A program made the translations under genes and the position numbers. Below are positions 1-9,464 of a stretch of 64,000 nucleotides of DNA, piece by piece. Within the stretch, counting starts at the first letter, position 1. Each line of letters begins with the position of its first letter. The notes below the pieces were generated by a model that was not told the origin of the DNA, did not search any database, and was given only the letters and a program-made list of their open reading frames with translations. The DNA is from Campylobacter cuniculorum DSM 23162 = LMG 24588 (GTDB lineage Bacteria; Campylobacterota; Campylobacteria; Campylobacterales; Campylobacteraceae). The DNA lies in NCBI RefSeq assembly GCF_002104335.1, contig NZ_CP020867.1, positions 1,215,206-1,279,205 on the forward strand, written 5' to 3'.

Positions 1-441
1 TATAATCATCCCTCTAAGTCCAGCATTCAAAGCCAAAGTGTGAATGAGTTTAAGTCTTATGCTTTTTTTTAAATTCAAACGACAAAGCAATAAAAAAGCT
101 TCAGTATTAAGAGCATCTCCAACTAAAATCGCCGTAGCCTCATCATAACTTTTATGTAAAGTCGGGATTGAGCGTCTAAAATCAGCATTATCCATAGCGG
201 GTAAATCATCGTGAATTAAAGAATAAGTATGGATAAATTCAAGGGCTAAAGCAGCATCCAAAGCAACGTTTAAAAGAGAAGGTTTTTTGCTTTCTACAAC
301 TTTTAAGAGCAATTGAGCACGAAAATGCTTTCCTCCAGCCTTTAACATTTGCTCTAAGGCTTGATTAAAAAAAGGATGAAAACTCTGTACTTTTGGAAGA
401 TTTTTTTCTAAATGGGCTAAAAAAAGCTCTTTTACATTCAC
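1..441 (-). CDS. ispA: Polyprenyl (farnesyl) diphosphate synthase, 3' end cut by window edge
   Basis: Chain-elongating trans-prenyltransferase of the IspA family, which condenses IPP with allylic diphosphates to make FPP for undecaprenyl phosphate and quinone synthesis. About 147 N-terminal residues are visible. They include the first aspartate-rich motif in the form DDLPAMDNADFRRS and the upstream GGKHFRAQL block that binds IPP. The second Asp-rich motif lies beyond the window. The start is a GTG at 441; its GTGA overlaps the stop of the upstream PDZ gene, so translation is probably coupled. The family assignment is firm; the exact product chain length is inferred. Confidence 0.9.
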   Translation of the reverse strand, partial: MNVKELFLAHLEKNLPKVQSFHPFFNQALEQMLKAGGKHFRAQLLLKVVESKKPSLLNVALDAALALEFIHTYSLIHDDLPAMDNADFRRSIPTLHKSYDEATAILVGDALNTEAFLLLCRLNLKKSIRLKLIHTLALNAGLRGMII

Positions 442-1532
442 TTTGTCAGCCTTATGAAAAATTGAAATTTTCCATCATTGGTATTTGAAAGCTCTGTGCC
501 TGTGTTGAATTGATTCAAAGGAAGTTTATTGCTTTTTCTTTCGATTAAAACATTAAAATCATTGCCTCTAGCAAGAATGTCTTGCAGGGTTTTAAAATCT
601 GTAATGATTTGATTATTCACCCTTAAAATTTTATCTCCCACCATAAATCCTGCTATACTTGCCCTAGAATTAGCATCGATTGAAGTGATGAGCAAGGCAG
701 AATTGACATTCATACCTAAATTGCTTTTAAAGCTTGTTGGAGGCGGTTTTGGTTTATTATCGGGTAATTTAAAATGACTTAAATCTTTTTCAAAAACCAT
801 AGTAGAAATATTTAAATCTTGATTATCTCTTAAAACATTAAAATAAAGAGTGCTTCCGCGGTCTGCAAACAAAATTTTTTCATTGAGTTTTCTTAAATCC
901 CTTACAGGCTCACCATCAACACTCACGACCTCATCATTGACTAAAAATTGCCCATTTTTACGCACAACTCCGACATAAATTTTATTTTCTCTTTGTATAA
1001 AATCTATACCAATATCGCCCCAATAAGGATCATTGTATTTCATAAAATGCTTTAAATAACGATTGCCGATAAAATCACCTTTATCCAAAGAAATTCCTAG
1101 CATATTACAACATGGAGAATTTAAAAGTCCGATTTTTGAATTAAAATCAAGATGGTCTTTTTCATTGATATTGTCTGCTAAATATCCAATATGCCCTATT
1201 TGCGGATTTACAGGATCTAAAATTCCAACCCAATCGTTTCGCGTTAAATTTTGCTCATTAATCATATTTGTAGGAATTAAGCTAAAATCTGTTCTGACCA
1301 GATACAAATTCAAATAGGGATCATACTTGACATATTTATTCAGCTTGGTATTAGGTGTTTTAAGCACAGCGAGTAAATTTTCACTTAGAGCAAAGGCTGG
1401 CATACCCTCATAGGTTAAAATGCTGGCTTTATTTCTTTCAAAACAAGCTATAAAATCTTCTTTTTTAGGTCTTTCAACCCCAAAAATCAAAGAAATAAAA
1501 ACACAAAATATCCATAAAGCCCTCATCATCAC
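438..1532 (-). CDS. Secreted PDZ-domain protein
   Basis: A 364-residue protein with an N-terminal hydrophobic signal segment (about residues 4-18) and a C-terminal PDZ-like domain around residues 270-335, where SRASIAGFMVGDKILRVNN is a typical PDZ core. A second PDZ-like stretch (VNDEVVSVDGEPVRDL) lies near residues 195-215. No protease catalytic triad is visible, so it is more likely a periplasmic adaptor than a DegP-type protease. The GTG start at 1532 overlaps the ebfC stop, and an ATG follows directly. The same neighbour set is conserved in C. jejuni, where the gene is also unnamed. Confidence 0.85.
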   Translation of the reverse strand: MMMRALWIFCVFISLIFGVERPKKEDFIACFERNKASILTYEGMPAFALSENLLAVLKTPNTKLNKYVKYDPYLNLYLVRTDFSLIPTNMINEQNLTRNDWVGILDPVNPQIGHIGYLADNINEKDHLDFNSKIGLLNSPCCNMLGISLDKGDFIGNRYLKHFMKYNDPYWGDIGIDFIQRENKIYVGVVRKNGQFLVNDEVVSVDGEPVRDLRKLNEKILFADRGSTLYFNVLRDNQDLNISTMVFEKDLSHFKLPDNKPKPPPTSFKSNLGMNVNSALLITSIDANSRASIAGFMVGDKILRVNNQIITDFKTLQDILARGNDFNVLIERKSNKLPLNQFNTGTELSNTNDGKFQFFIRLTK

Positions 1533-1834
1533 ACCTTTCCTAAATTTCCTAAAACATCACTCGCTAAGCTGTTTTTATTTTGAACGACCATTGCTAAAAC
1601 ATCATTGATGGCTGAAATGAGTAAAATTTGTAAAGATTCTTTATCTTCAAGCAAAGAATCATCAATACTCACATCGATAATCTCACCCTTACCATTTGCA
1701 CTAACTTTAACAAGTCCCGCTCCACTTTTTGCAGTAAATTCTCGATTTTCCAACTCCGATTCTATGCTTTTTGCTTTTTCTTGCACCTGGGCTAAGAGTT
1801 CTGTCATTTTCGAAAAATCCATATTTTCAAACAT
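1529..1834 (-). CDS. YbaB/EbfC-family nucleoid-associated protein
   Basis: A 101-residue protein with the YbaB/EbfC layout: an N-terminal helix rich in M/Q/K/E (LLAQVQEKAKSIESEL), then the strand region carrying the family signature GLVKVSANGKGEIIDVSID, then a C-terminal helix. Family members are dimeric tweezer-shaped DNA-binding proteins. The gene starts one base after the murE stop and its own stop overlaps the start of the PDZ gene, so it sits inside a tightly coupled operon. Length is normal for the family. Confidence 0.9.
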   Translation of the reverse strand: MFENMDFSKMTELLAQVQEKAKSIESELENREFTAKSGAGLVKVSANGKGEIIDVSIDDSLLEDKESLQILLISAINDVLAMVVQNKNSLASDVLGNLGKV

Positions 1835-3118
1835 TTATTTTCCTTGATTTAAAATTTCTTTCACAATAATTTTATCATTAAAATCATATTTAACGCCTTG
1901 AATTTCTTGATAATTTTCATCACCTTTGCCTAAAATCACTACTAAATCGTCTTTTTCTTTAAGCTCTAAAGCTTTTTTTATTGCCTCTTTTCGGTTCTCA
2001 ATCAAAAGGGCTCTGTTTTTATCCTTAAAACCTTCTAAAATGTCCCTTATAATTGCCTTAGGATTTTCATCGCGTGGATTATCACTTGTAATGATAGCAC
2101 GTTTTGCAAAATGCTCCACAACTGCACCCATTAAAGGTCTTTTAGTTCTATCGCGATTGCCCCCAGCTCCAAAAACAACGATGAGTTTTTTATTTTTAAG
2201 GGCGTCTAAAACTTTTTCTATGCCATCAGGAGTGTGAGCAAAATCCACAATCACACCTTCGCTCACTTTCTCAACCCTACCGCAAACACCACCAAAATGA
2301 GTAATAGCCTTTTCTAAATTCTCTAATTTTGGTTTTACAAGCTCATTGACACAAGCACTTGCGGCTAAGAGATTGTAAAGATTGAAAAGTCCTAACAAAG
2401 AAGAATCGATGGTATATTTTTGCTCTTTTGTTGCAACAAGTGCATTGATACCCTCTTCTAAAGCATAGGCTTTGACATGATAATAAGCGGGATTTTCAAG
2501 TCCATAGGTAAAGCAATTGCGGACGTTAAATTTAATCATAGCAGAGTCTTTATTGATAAATTTTAGGCTTTCATCTGTGAAAAAACTTTCTTTAGCTTGT
2601 TTATAATTTTCAAAAGTTTTGTGAAAATCTAAATGATCTTGAGTTAAATTTGTAAAAATTTTGGCTGTAAAATTAAGCCCTTCAATCCTCTTTTGCACCA
2701 AAGCATGGGAGCTGACTTCCATGACAAAAAAATCACATTTTTCCTCACTTGCATGAGATAAATAGGCTAAGGTTTTTAAAATAGGTTGCGTGGTAAGCGA
2801 TTTTTCATCGATTTGCACCTCATTGACAAAAGCTCCTCTTGTGCCACACAAACCGCATTTAAAGCCTAAATCAAGCAAGATAGAATAAATCGCCGCTGCG
2901 GTGGTTGTTTTGCCATTTGTGCCTGTAATACCGATGAGTTTAATGTTTTCATCGATATTTAAAAGCCTTTTGCATTCTTTAATGTCAATGAATCTTGCAT
3001 GTTTATCTTGAGCCTGTTTAGAAAATTTTTCATTTTGCGAAGTGAGTAAAAAATAACACCCCTCTTCGCATTCTAAAGAATTATCTGTGATAAAATTATC
3101 CTTAAGCCTTAAAATCAC
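1835..3118 (-). CDS. murE: UDP-N-acetylmuramoyl-tripeptide synthetase MurE
   Basis: Mur ligase that adds meso-diaminopimelate to UDP-MurNAc-L-Ala-D-Glu in the cytoplasm. The P-loop GTNGKTTT is at residues 66-73, the Mur ligase middle domain has [10 protein letters not shown] near 157-166, and the C-terminal domain carries DNPRDENP at 346-353, the DNPR motif that marks mDAP-adding enzymes. At 427 residues it is short for MurE (usually 480-500); the N-terminal UDP-binding domain is abbreviated, as in other campylobacters. It overlaps the upstream hypothetical gene by 17 bases. Confidence 0.95.
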   Translation of the reverse strand: MILRLKDNFITDNSLECEEGCYFLLTSQNEKFSKQAQDKHARFIDIKECKRLLNIDENIKLIGITGTNGKTTTAAAIYSILLDLGFKCGLCGTRGAFVNEVQIDEKSLTTQPILKTLAYLSHASEEKCDFFVMEVSSHALVQKRIEGLNFTAKIFTNLTQDHLDFHKTFENYKQAKESFFTDESLKFINKDSAMIKFNVRNCFTYGLENPAYYHVKAYALEEGINALVATKEQKYTIDSSLLGLFNLYNLLAASACVNELVKPKLENLEKAITHFGGVCGRVEKVSEGVIVDFAHTPDGIEKVLDALKNKKLIVVFGAGGNRDRTKRPLMGAVVEHFAKRAIITSDNPRDENPKAIIRDILEGFKDKNRALLIENRKEAIKKALELKEKDDLVVILGKGDENYQEIQGVKYDFNDKIIVKEILNQGK

Positions 3119-3662
3119 CTTTAAGTCCTATTAATTTTTTCTGAAGTTTTATAAATTTCTCATTTGTCCAAAAATAAGCTGAAGTGTTTTCTATATAATT
3201 AAGAGTTATATCTTCATAGCCATTATCCAAGAGCTTTTCTAAAAATTCTAAAAAATCTTCTTTATTGTCAATCACGAGTTTTCCACTAGAAACTACATTC
3301 TCAAAACTTTTTTTAAAACCGATTTTCTCCTCACTCTTTAAAAAATCTTGATAATTTAAAGCATACCCGTCTTCAAATTCTACATTTTGCTCCTCTTTTA
3401 ATTCTACTGAAGCTAAAATTTTTTCAAAATCCTTCTCTATATGGTGCATTTTATAATGTTGTAAATAAAAATCAAACAATAAAAAAGCCTCTTTTTGGGA
3501 TTTTAAAGCCAAATCGCAAAGTCCGATGAAGCTAAGCAAATGTTTATTTTTTCGTTTTTTGTAAGCCAAAGAAAAATATATTTTAGCGGTTTTAAAATCT
3601 TTTCTATAAAAATGTTCAATACCAAGTTTTTTATAATTTTGCAAATTCTTGTGCTCCGCCAT
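3102..3662 (-). CDS. Conserved hypothetical protein, helical-repeat-like N-terminus
   Basis: A 186-residue soluble, helix-rich protein with no signal peptide. The N-terminal part ([19 protein letters not shown], then [19 protein letters not shown]) resembles a TPR-like repeat pair. The rest has no motif I recognise. It overlaps murE downstream by 17 bases and the NifU-like gene upstream by 32, so it belongs to the same transcript. The order NifU-like, hypothetical, murE also occurs in C. jejuni (Cj1639-Cj1641 from memory). No function can be assigned. Confidence 0.8.
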   Translation of the reverse strand: MAEHKNLQNYKKLGIEHFYRKDFKTAKIYFSLAYKKRKNKHLLSFIGLCDLALKSQKEAFLLFDFYLQHYKMHHIEKDFEKILASVELKEEQNVEFEDGYALNYQDFLKSEEKIGFKKSFENVVSSGKLVIDNKEDFLEFLEKLLDNGYEDITLNYIENTSAYFWTNEKFIKLQKKLIGLKGDFKA

Positions 3663-3903
3663 CTAAATTAATGATAGAAATTTCCGGATGTATATCAATC
3701 TTAAGTTGTCTTTCAAGCCCGTATTTAAGCGTGGTTCCACTTGCTGCACAACCCTTACAAGCACCGACTAAATGCACATAAACAACACCTTGCTTTATCC
3801 CTAAAAATTCAAGCCCTCCCCCATCTCTTTCTAAAATCGGTAAAGTTTTCTTAAGACTTTCTTTTACAGGATTTACAAGCTCTTCATCACTAAAAGGCAT
3901 CAT
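3631..3903 (-). CDS. NifU C-terminal-domain iron-sulfur scaffold protein
   Basis: A 90-residue protein made almost only of the NifU C-terminal (Nfu) domain. The CKGCAAS motif near residues 49-55 supplies the CxxC that binds a labile Fe-S cluster at a dimer interface. LPILERDGGGLEFLGI is the typical N-terminal signature of the domain. It probably delivers Fe-S clusters to apoproteins. The ATG at 3903 has an AAGGAT ribosome binding site. It is the promoter-proximal gene of the leftward cluster. Confidence 0.9.
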   Translation of the reverse strand: MMPFSDEELVNPVKESLKKTLPILERDGGGLEFLGIKQGVVYVHLVGACKGCAASGTTLKYGLERQLKIDIHPEISIINLDGGAQEFAKL

Positions 3904-4211
3904 ATTTTATCCTTAAAAAAATTTACTTACTTTAGCGTGATTGTCTTTAAAAAAAGGTAAATAATTAAATTTTTATTCATTTTTTTAATAAATTTTTGAT
4001 TTTTATCATTTAAAATTTTAATGATTAACATATTTTTACAATTCATTTTAACGGCTTAAATTCTAAAAATTCTATCATCTTTAAAGCATTATTTGTTATA
4101 AAATTTGCTTGTTTTAAAAAAATAAAATACAAATTCATTATCTTTGGTATGATAAAAATTTCTATAACAATTAAAATTATCTAAAAAATTTGGTCATAAC
4201 ACATTAAAAAA
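3904..4211. other. Intergenic region between the NifU-like and PNPOx-like genes
   Basis: About 300 bases of very AT-rich DNA with no credible ORF on either strand. It must hold the promoter of the leftward NifU-like/murE operon and lies after the end of the PNPOx-like gene. I see no clear hairpin followed by a U-run. It marks a synteny switch relative to C. jejuni, because the genes on its two sides are far apart there. Confidence 0.5.
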
Positions 4212-4613
4212 TCATCTTTTAAATTCAAGTTTTGAATCAAGCATTAAAGTATTATCAGTAAATTTTGCCCAAAATAATTCTAAAGCATAAAGTTTAGCAT
4301 GAGAAAGTCTTGCAAAAGGAAATTTTTTATAATAAATTCGACTCTGCTCTTTACTTGCTTCTTTAAATAAAGCTTTAGCCTGTAAGCCTTTTAACAAAGC
4401 GATTTTATCCTCTTTAGCAATGCTTAATGCAATTTTAGGATTTAAAAAAGCAAGTTGAATGTGCTTACTTTCTTCATAAGAAGAAAAAATCAAAGCTAAA
4501 TTGGATTCATCAAAAGCATAAAAGACATTAGCGATATAAACTTCCTCATCCTCGCGAACTGCTAAAGATAAAAGTTGCATTGATTTAATGTATTCTAAAA
4601 TTTTTTTATCCAT
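4212..4613 (-). CDS. PNPOx-like (split-barrel flavin-binding) family protein
   Basis: A 133-residue protein from the ATG at 4613. It has the pattern of small pyridoxamine 5'-phosphate oxidase-like proteins: an N-terminal helix, a strand with VYIANVFYAFDESNLALIF, then SKHIQLAFLNPKIALSIA, which matches the H-x(n)-NP-x-ALSI signature of that fold. The substrate is unknown. A longer TTG start at 4631 is possible, but TATAAT on the minus strand (4621-4626) lies only 7 bases upstream of the ATG, so the transcript is probably leaderless and starts at this ATG. Divergent from the next gene. Confidence 0.65.
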   Translation of the reverse strand: MDKKILEYIKSMQLLSLAVREDEEVYIANVFYAFDESNLALIFSSYEESKHIQLAFLNPKIALSIAKEDKIALLKGLQAKALFKEASKEQSRIYYKKFPFARLSHAKLYALELFWAKFTDNTLMLDSKLEFKR

Positions 4614-4620
4614 CGGTAAA

Positions 4621-4626
4621 ATTATA
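4621..4626 (-). promoter_or_regulatory. -10 element of a probably leaderless promoter
   Basis: TATAAT read on the minus strand ends 7 bases before the ATG at 4613. With usual -10 to start-site spacing, transcription would begin at or next to the A of the start codon. No Shine-Dalgarno sequence lies between, which fits a leaderless mRNA. Confidence 0.5.
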
Positions 4627-4686
4627 CTCAAATAAATTTTAAAAAAGCCGATTTGATTCTATGAATTTAAATTTTAGGAGATTTTA

Positions 4687-5241
4687 ATGCAAATTGATGC
4701 GAGTAAAAATCAAAATTTTGGTATGGATTATACAACAAAAAGTGGAAAACATCTCTCTTTTTCTATGTTTGATAAACAAAATGTGAGTTACAATAAAAAC
4801 GAAGAAGGACAAAGTCTAAGCCTAAGAAGACAATACGGCTTTAGCTTTACTTATGAAGGCTCTCAACTCACTCAAGAGGATTTGAATGAAATTAAAAATG
4901 CAATGAAAGATGTTGAACCTATGATACAAGAATTTTTATCTCAATCTAAAGTCGGAGAGCTTAATCCTCAAAGTTTTATTGAAAATGCAATGCAAATGGC
5001 AAAACTCTTGCCTAGTCCAAAAGATGAAAATCATCAAAATGCCATTATGGATAATTTTACAAACAAATTAGAAAATCTTTTAAAACAAAATCAAACAACA
5101 AATCAAAGTCAAAACAGCTCTATGCTCGAAGATAGTAAAAAACTCTTAGAAGAGCTCTTAAAACAAATGAAAAAACAGCTTGAAGAATTTAATAAAACCC
5201 AAAACAAAAAAGATGATGGAAATTTTGATTTTTATGCCTAA
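4687..5241 (+). CDS. Conserved Campylobacter hypothetical protein
   Basis: A 184-residue, hydrophilic, Gln/Asn/Lys-rich protein without a signal peptide. Residues 1-60 look like beta strands, and the C-terminal half (LLEELLKQMKKQLEEFNK) is predicted coiled coil. The ribosome binding site is TTTTAGGAG. In C. jejuni the gene before dut (Cj1450 from memory) carries the label ATP/GTP-binding protein, but I see no Walker A motif here and do not support that function. It sits alone between a divergent gene and dut. Confidence 0.75.
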   Translation: MQIDASKNQNFGMDYTTKSGKHLSFSMFDKQNVSYNKNEEGQSLSLRRQYGFSFTYEGSQLTQEDLNEIKNAMKDVEPMIQEFLSQSKVGELNPQSFIENAMQMAKLLPSPKDENHQNAIMDNFTNKLENLLKQNQTTNQSQNSSMLEDSKKLLEELLKQMKKQLEEFNKTQNKKDDGNFDFYA

Positions 5242-5565
5242 CTTCGAATTCAATCTGCTTCAATCTCTAAAATTTAGTTAAAAATAATCTCATAATGAGT
5301 TAAATTTTATGAGATTTGAAGTCAAAATAAACTTTCTTTTATTTAAATTTTGAAGTAAAATTTAGAAAGTAAAAGGTCAATGTCGTTTTATTGTATTTTT
5401 TACCATTAAATTTTCACAAAATTTTATGTTTATTGTTATGCTTCTCATTAACAAAATAAAGATGAAATATTTATGTAAGATTTTACTAAATTCTAAAATA
5501 AATTAAAAATATCCCATTTAATTATTTTTAATTTATTTAGCTATAATGAGTTAAAAGGATTTATC
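5242..5565. other. Intergenic region upstream of dut
   Basis: An AT-rich gap of 324 bases with no credible ORF. It contains a perfect 10-bp inverted repeat, AATCTCATAA/TTATGAGATT, at 5286-5316 around an 11-base loop. No U-run follows, so I do not call it a terminator. The dut promoter lies at its right end. Confidence 0.5.
5542..5547 (+). promoter_or_regulatory. dut promoter -10 element
   Basis: GCTATAAT just upstream of the dut ribosome binding site AAAAGGAT, preceded by a T/A-rich stretch and no -35 box. This is the usual form of Campylobacter sigma70 promoters. The implied 5' leader is short. Confidence 0.55.
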
Positions 5566-6258
5566 GTGCAAGAAAATGAAATTTTAGAAAATATGCTCAA
5601 ACTACAACAAAAACTCAACGATGAAACAAACGGCTTAGGTTGGGAAAATGGCTATACAAAAGAAGGTAAGCTCATAAGCTTTAGACGTTGCATTTATATG
5701 GAATGTGCTGAACTTATGGATTCTTTTACTTGGAAGCATTGGAAAAACATTCACACTCCTACAAATTGGGAAAATGTCCGCATTGAGATTGTTGATATTT
5801 GGCATTTTATTTTAAGTCTTGTGCTTGAAACTTATCATAATAAACATCACAGAGATTTTAATTTTATAGCTATGGAACTTAGCTCAATCAATGTTTTTAA
5901 AGATTTTTGCAAAGAGGAAAGCACACCGAATGAAAATGATATTTATGGCATTTTAAACGATATTGAATTGATTATCCATAAATGCAGTGGTTTTGGTCTT
6001 GATTTGTGTGAGCTTTTATCTGCTTATTTCACTCTATCCATAAAATGTGGCTTAAATTTAGAAAGTCTCTATAAAATTTATATCGGTAAAAATGTCCTCA
6101 ATGCCTTCAGACAAGATCATGGCTATAAAGAAGGTCTCTACAAAAAAAAATGGAATGGTAAAGAGGACAATGAAGTCTTAAATGAAATTTTAAAAAATGA
6201 GTTCAGCTATGATGCGATTTATCAGAGTTTAAAAAAATATTATGAGAAGGTTTTATGA
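5566..6258 (+). CDS. dut: Dimeric all-alpha dUTPase
   Basis: A 230-residue dUTP diphosphatase of the dimeric, MazG-related type rather than the trimeric beta type. It hydrolyses dUTP to dUMP and PPi and so keeps uracil out of DNA. Metal-binding acidic motifs are visible: YMECAELMDSFTWKHWK near residues 44-60 and EIVDIWHF near 74-81, with a further conserved FRQDHGYKEGLYKKKW block near 185-200. It starts with GTG after AAAAGGAT. Its end overlaps the EI24 gene by 4 bases (ATGA), as in C. jejuni. Confidence 0.85.
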   Translation: MQENEILENMLKLQQKLNDETNGLGWENGYTKEGKLISFRRCIYMECAELMDSFTWKHWKNIHTPTNWENVRIEIVDIWHFILSLVLETYHNKHHRDFNFIAMELSSINVFKDFCKEESTPNENDIYGILNDIELIIHKCSGFGLDLCELLSAYFTLSIKCGLNLESLYKIYIGKNVLNAFRQDHGYKEGLYKKKWNGKEDNEVLNEILKNEFSYDAIYQSLKKYYEKVL

Positions 6259-6995
6259 TTGAAATTTTACAACTCTCTCTTAGGGATTTTTTTACCTTAA
6301 AATTTTTAAAATATACTCTTGTGCCTTTTATTGTGAGTTTTATTTTTTTAGGAATCTTTGCCTTTTTTGGCTTTTCGCTTTTGCTTGAATACTTCAACAC
6401 TCTCTTTGGTGAAGGAAATGAAATTTTAGCTTGGTTTTATTCTTTTGCTTTTATCCATTTTTTAATAGGAGTTTTAAGTTTTTTGCTCACTTCTTTTGTG
6501 TTTATATTTGCTTCGGTTTTTTTAGCAATCCTTATCACCTCTTTTCTTACACCCTATATCGCTTCACAAATCAATGCAAAATATTATCATCACGAGCTTA
6601 AAAACAAGGTTTCAATCTTAAAAGTCTTTCTTCATATGCTTTGGATTTTAATCAAATTCATAGGGCTTTTTATCCTTGCAACCCTTTTGCTTTTTTTGCC
6701 TTTTATCAATCTTTTTGTTTATTATGTTGTGATTTATTATCTCTTTCATAATTTTTTGATTTTAGATGTATCAAGCTCAATCCTCAATCAAGACGAATTT
6801 AAAAAATTTTGCTCACAATCCTCTGCACTTGAATTTAAATTCAGCACTCTTTGCTTTTATATCATCTCGTCAGTGCCATTTTTAGGGATTTTATTGCAAG
6901 TGTTTTTTGTGATTTTTCTCACGCATCTTTTTTATCAAAAAGTTTTGAATTTAAATCACAAGGTTCTAAATGATGATGATACAAATAAGCCCTAA
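6255..6995 (+). CDS. EI24/CysZ-like integral membrane protein
   Basis: A 246-residue polytopic membrane protein with about five hydrophobic segments (near residues 15-45, 65-95, 125-160, 195-225). The layout is that of the EI24 family, which includes the sulfate permease CysZ. Whether it moves sulfate is unknown; the downstream sulfur genes at 18.5-24.7 kb are not linked to it. It is translationally coupled to dut. Its 3' end overlaps the convergent tilS by 77 bases, so the last 25 codons are read on both strands. Confidence 0.7.
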   Translation: MIEILQLSLRDFFTLKFLKYTLVPFIVSFIFLGIFAFFGFSLLLEYFNTLFGEGNEILAWFYSFAFIHFLIGVLSFLLTSFVFIFASVFLAILITSFLTPYIASQINAKYYHHELKNKVSILKVFLHMLWILIKFIGLFILATLLLFLPFINLFVYYVVIYYLFHNFLILDVSSSILNQDEFKKFCSQSSALEFKFSTLCFYIISSVPFLGILLQVFFVIFLTHLFYQKVLNLNHKVLNDDDTNKP

Positions 6996-7929
6996 GCAAT
7001 CTTGGAATTTTAGCCTGACGGCATTTTTCCTTAAAGCTCTTAGGCAATTTCTCACATAATTCATAATTAAAAATCAAAGCCCTCTCATCATTCAAACCCT
7101 GTTTAAAATAAACAATACCCACTTTTGAACTCACGACACAATCACCCTTTAAAGCCTCTTTTCTTTGTGCCCAACTCATGACAACGCCTCTTTTTTTTAC
7201 AGCCTTAGAAATAAGACTTTCATGTTTTTTGCAAATTAAAATTCCTTTAAATTCTAAAATTTCGCTTTCTTTTTCATCGCCTAAAAAATCTTGCAAATCC
7301 TTACCAAGATACTCAAAACTTTTTTTAACCCCTTTAGAAAATTGCGTGATAAAATCTTTTGCAAAATGTTTTCTTATAAAATTTCTAAAATATTTTTCAT
7401 TCTCATTGCTCTCATCGTTAAAATATTTTATTTTTCTTTGTTTTAAAAATGCTAAAATTTCATCTTTACTGACAAAAAGCAAGGGACGCACAAGAGTGAA
7501 AAATTCACATTTTTCTCTGTCTTTCATTCCTATGAGTTCAGCCAAACCCGCCCCCTTTGAAAACTGCATCAAAAACCACTCAAAAAGGTCATTAAGCTGG
7601 TGAGCTAAGATTAAATTTTGATATTGCTCCTCGCAACAAAGTTTCTCAAAAAAAGCATATCTAAAATCTCTGGCTTGTTTTTCAAAATTATTTTTAAAAT
7701 AAGGTGCATTTTGAATGAAAATTTTTTTATGAAATTTTTGAGCCAAATGCCTCGCTTCAAGCTCTTCTGTGTCGCTATGAATCCTTGTTTTATAATTGAT
7801 AAAAACCAAGTCAAATTCAATATTAAAATCCATCAAAATATAAAAAAGAGCTGTAGAATCACTTCCATAAGAAAAAGCAAGGAGATTTTTTTGCCCCCTA
7901 AGTGCTTCTAAAATTTCATTTTTAATCAT
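6919..7929 (-). CDS. tilS: tRNA(Ile)-lysidine synthase TilS
   Basis: ATP-dependent enzyme that converts C34 of the CAU-anticodon tRNA-Ile to lysidine so that it reads AUA. The PP-loop is [13 protein letters not shown] near residues 18-30; the usual SGGxDS is SYGSDS here. A second conserved block, [15 protein letters not shown], is near 109-123. At 336 residues it is short for TilS, lacking much of the C-terminal extension. I choose the ATG at 7929 rather than the TTG before it. The start overlaps the rimO stop, and the 3' end overlaps the EI24 gene in the opposite direction. Confidence 0.9.
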   Translation of the reverse strand: MIKNEILEALRGQKNLLAFSYGSDSTALFYILMDFNIEFDLVFINYKTRIHSDTEELEARHLAQKFHKKIFIQNAPYFKNNFEKQARDFRYAFFEKLCCEEQYQNLILAHQLNDLFEWFLMQFSKGAGLAELIGMKDREKCEFFTLVRPLLFVSKDEILAFLKQRKIKYFNDESNENEKYFRNFIRKHFAKDFITQFSKGVKKSFEYLGKDLQDFLGDEKESEILEFKGILICKKHESLISKAVKKRGVVMSWAQRKEALKGDCVVSSKVGIVYFKQGLNDERALIFNYELCEKLPKSFKEKCRQAKIPRLLRAYLYHHHLEPCDLNSKLFDKKDA

Positions 7930-9238
7930 CAATTTTTCTTAAGGCTCTTGCAAGAAGTTTTTTATCCAAACTTTGCAAAATTTCACACTCATAAAGCTCT
8001 CCCATTTCCAAAGTTCCGCATAAACTTTCATTGATGAGAATCTCTCCATCAATATCTCTATCCCATCTTAAATCTTTTCCAGCAATAAAAAATTCGCCCT
8101 CGCTGCTTTTACCTGTGCAAAAAACCTTGCGAATTTGACCAAGTTCTCTCTTAAAACTTTTTTCTGTGCTTTCATCGACAATTTTTTCTAAAATTTTAAG
8201 CCTTGATTGTATGATTTTAGGACTAATTTGTTGCATATTAAAAGCAGGAGTTTGCTCTTCTTTAGAATATGCAAAAACACTGATTCTATCAAAATGAAAT
8301 TCTTTAACAAATTCACAAAGTTCTTTAAAATCCTCCTCATCTTCAAAGGGATGTCCTACGATAAAACCCGTTCTTAAAAAACTATCCGGTGCGGCTTTCA
8401 TTAAATTTAAAAGCTTTTTAAGTCTTGATTTTGTGCTCCCTCGTTTCATAAGTTTGAGCATTTTATCACTAATATGTTGCAGAGGCATATCAAAATAATT
8501 GACAAAAATTTTAGAATCAATAATCCTTTGTATCAAAGCCTCACTCAAACTTGTAGGATAAAGATATAAAATTCGTGCTGCTCTTATACCTTTGATTTTT
8601 TCAAGTTCATCAATCAACGCAATCAAGCCATTTTTAACGCCTTTATCCAAAAGATAAGAACTGCTATCTTGTGCAATGAAAGAAAAATCCTTATAACCTC
8701 GCAAAACAAGTTCTTTAACCTCCTTAACCACACTTGAAATTTCTCTAGATTTTAACCTGCCTTTAAAACTTGGTATTGCACAAAATGAACATTTTTGATT
8801 GCAACCTTCAGAAATTTTGATGAAAGTATGAAAATTTGAACCCGTGATTAAACGTTGAGTTTCTTCACTTTGCAAATAAACCTCAGGTGAAAATAAATTT
8901 TGTCTTTTAAGAATAAGCTCATCGATTTTTTCATAATCCCCCACTCCCGTAAAAAGATCCACTTCAGGCAATTCTTTCATCAATTTATCTCTATATCTTT
9001 GCATCAAACAGCCGGTTACGACTAAGAGTGAATCCTTCTTACGTTTTTGATGCAAACTTAAAATAGCATGAATGCTTTCTTTTTTTGCACTTTCTATAAA
9101 ACCGCAAGTATTAACGATAAGCACATGGGCTTCACTAGGCTCATCGGTGAGCTTGTATTTGCTCAATCTTCCTAACATAATCTCACTATCAACCAAATTT
9201 TTATTACAACCTAAAGATAAAATATAAAGTTTTTGCAT
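7922..9238 (-). CDS. rimO: Ribosomal protein uS12 methylthiotransferase RimO
   Basis: Radical SAM methylthiotransferase of 438 residues that modifies the conserved Asp of ribosomal protein S12. It has an N-terminal UPF0004 domain with Cys10 ([13 protein letters not shown]), Cys45 (VNTCGFI) and Cys77 (GCLMQRY). The radical SAM cluster motif is [11 protein letters not shown] around residues 146-156, and a TRAM-like tail follows. The RimO family is preferred over MiaB because of the SLGCxKNxVDSE N-terminus. It leads a two-gene unit with tilS. Confidence 0.93.
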   Translation of the reverse strand: MQKLYILSLGCNKNLVDSEIMLGRLSKYKLTDEPSEAHVLIVNTCGFIESAKKESIHAILSLHQKRKKDSLLVVTGCLMQRYRDKLMKELPEVDLFTGVGDYEKIDELILKRQNLFSPEVYLQSEETQRLITGSNFHTFIKISEGCNQKCSFCAIPSFKGRLKSREISSVVKEVKELVLRGYKDFSFIAQDSSSYLLDKGVKNGLIALIDELEKIKGIRAARILYLYPTSLSEALIQRIIDSKIFVNYFDMPLQHISDKMLKLMKRGSTKSRLKKLLNLMKAAPDSFLRTGFIVGHPFEDEEDFKELCEFVKEFHFDRISVFAYSKEEQTPAFNMQQISPKIIQSRLKILEKIVDESTEKSFKRELGQIRKVFCTGKSSEGEFFIAGKDLRWDRDIDGEILINESLCGTLEMGELYECEILQSLDKKLLARALRKIDD

Positions 9239-9464
9239 AAGTTCTGCCTTAATTTTTTTCGCATTATACCTAAAAATTTAAATTTTCTTTGACGCATAAA
9301 AAATTCATCATACAAATCAAGTGTAAAATTGAGAAATAATTGTATAAAAATTCCTTAAAATTTAAGAAAAATGGCATTGTTTTTTTAATCAATACAAGTT
9401 TTAATCACTGCTAAAGTTTGTTTGGGCTAAAATATTAATTAATTTTATTCTACGAGAAGATTTT

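Noticed and set aside
5286-5316. 10-bp inverted repeat as a terminator
   Set aside because: No U-run follows and the loop is 11 bases; in AT-rich DNA such repeats are common.
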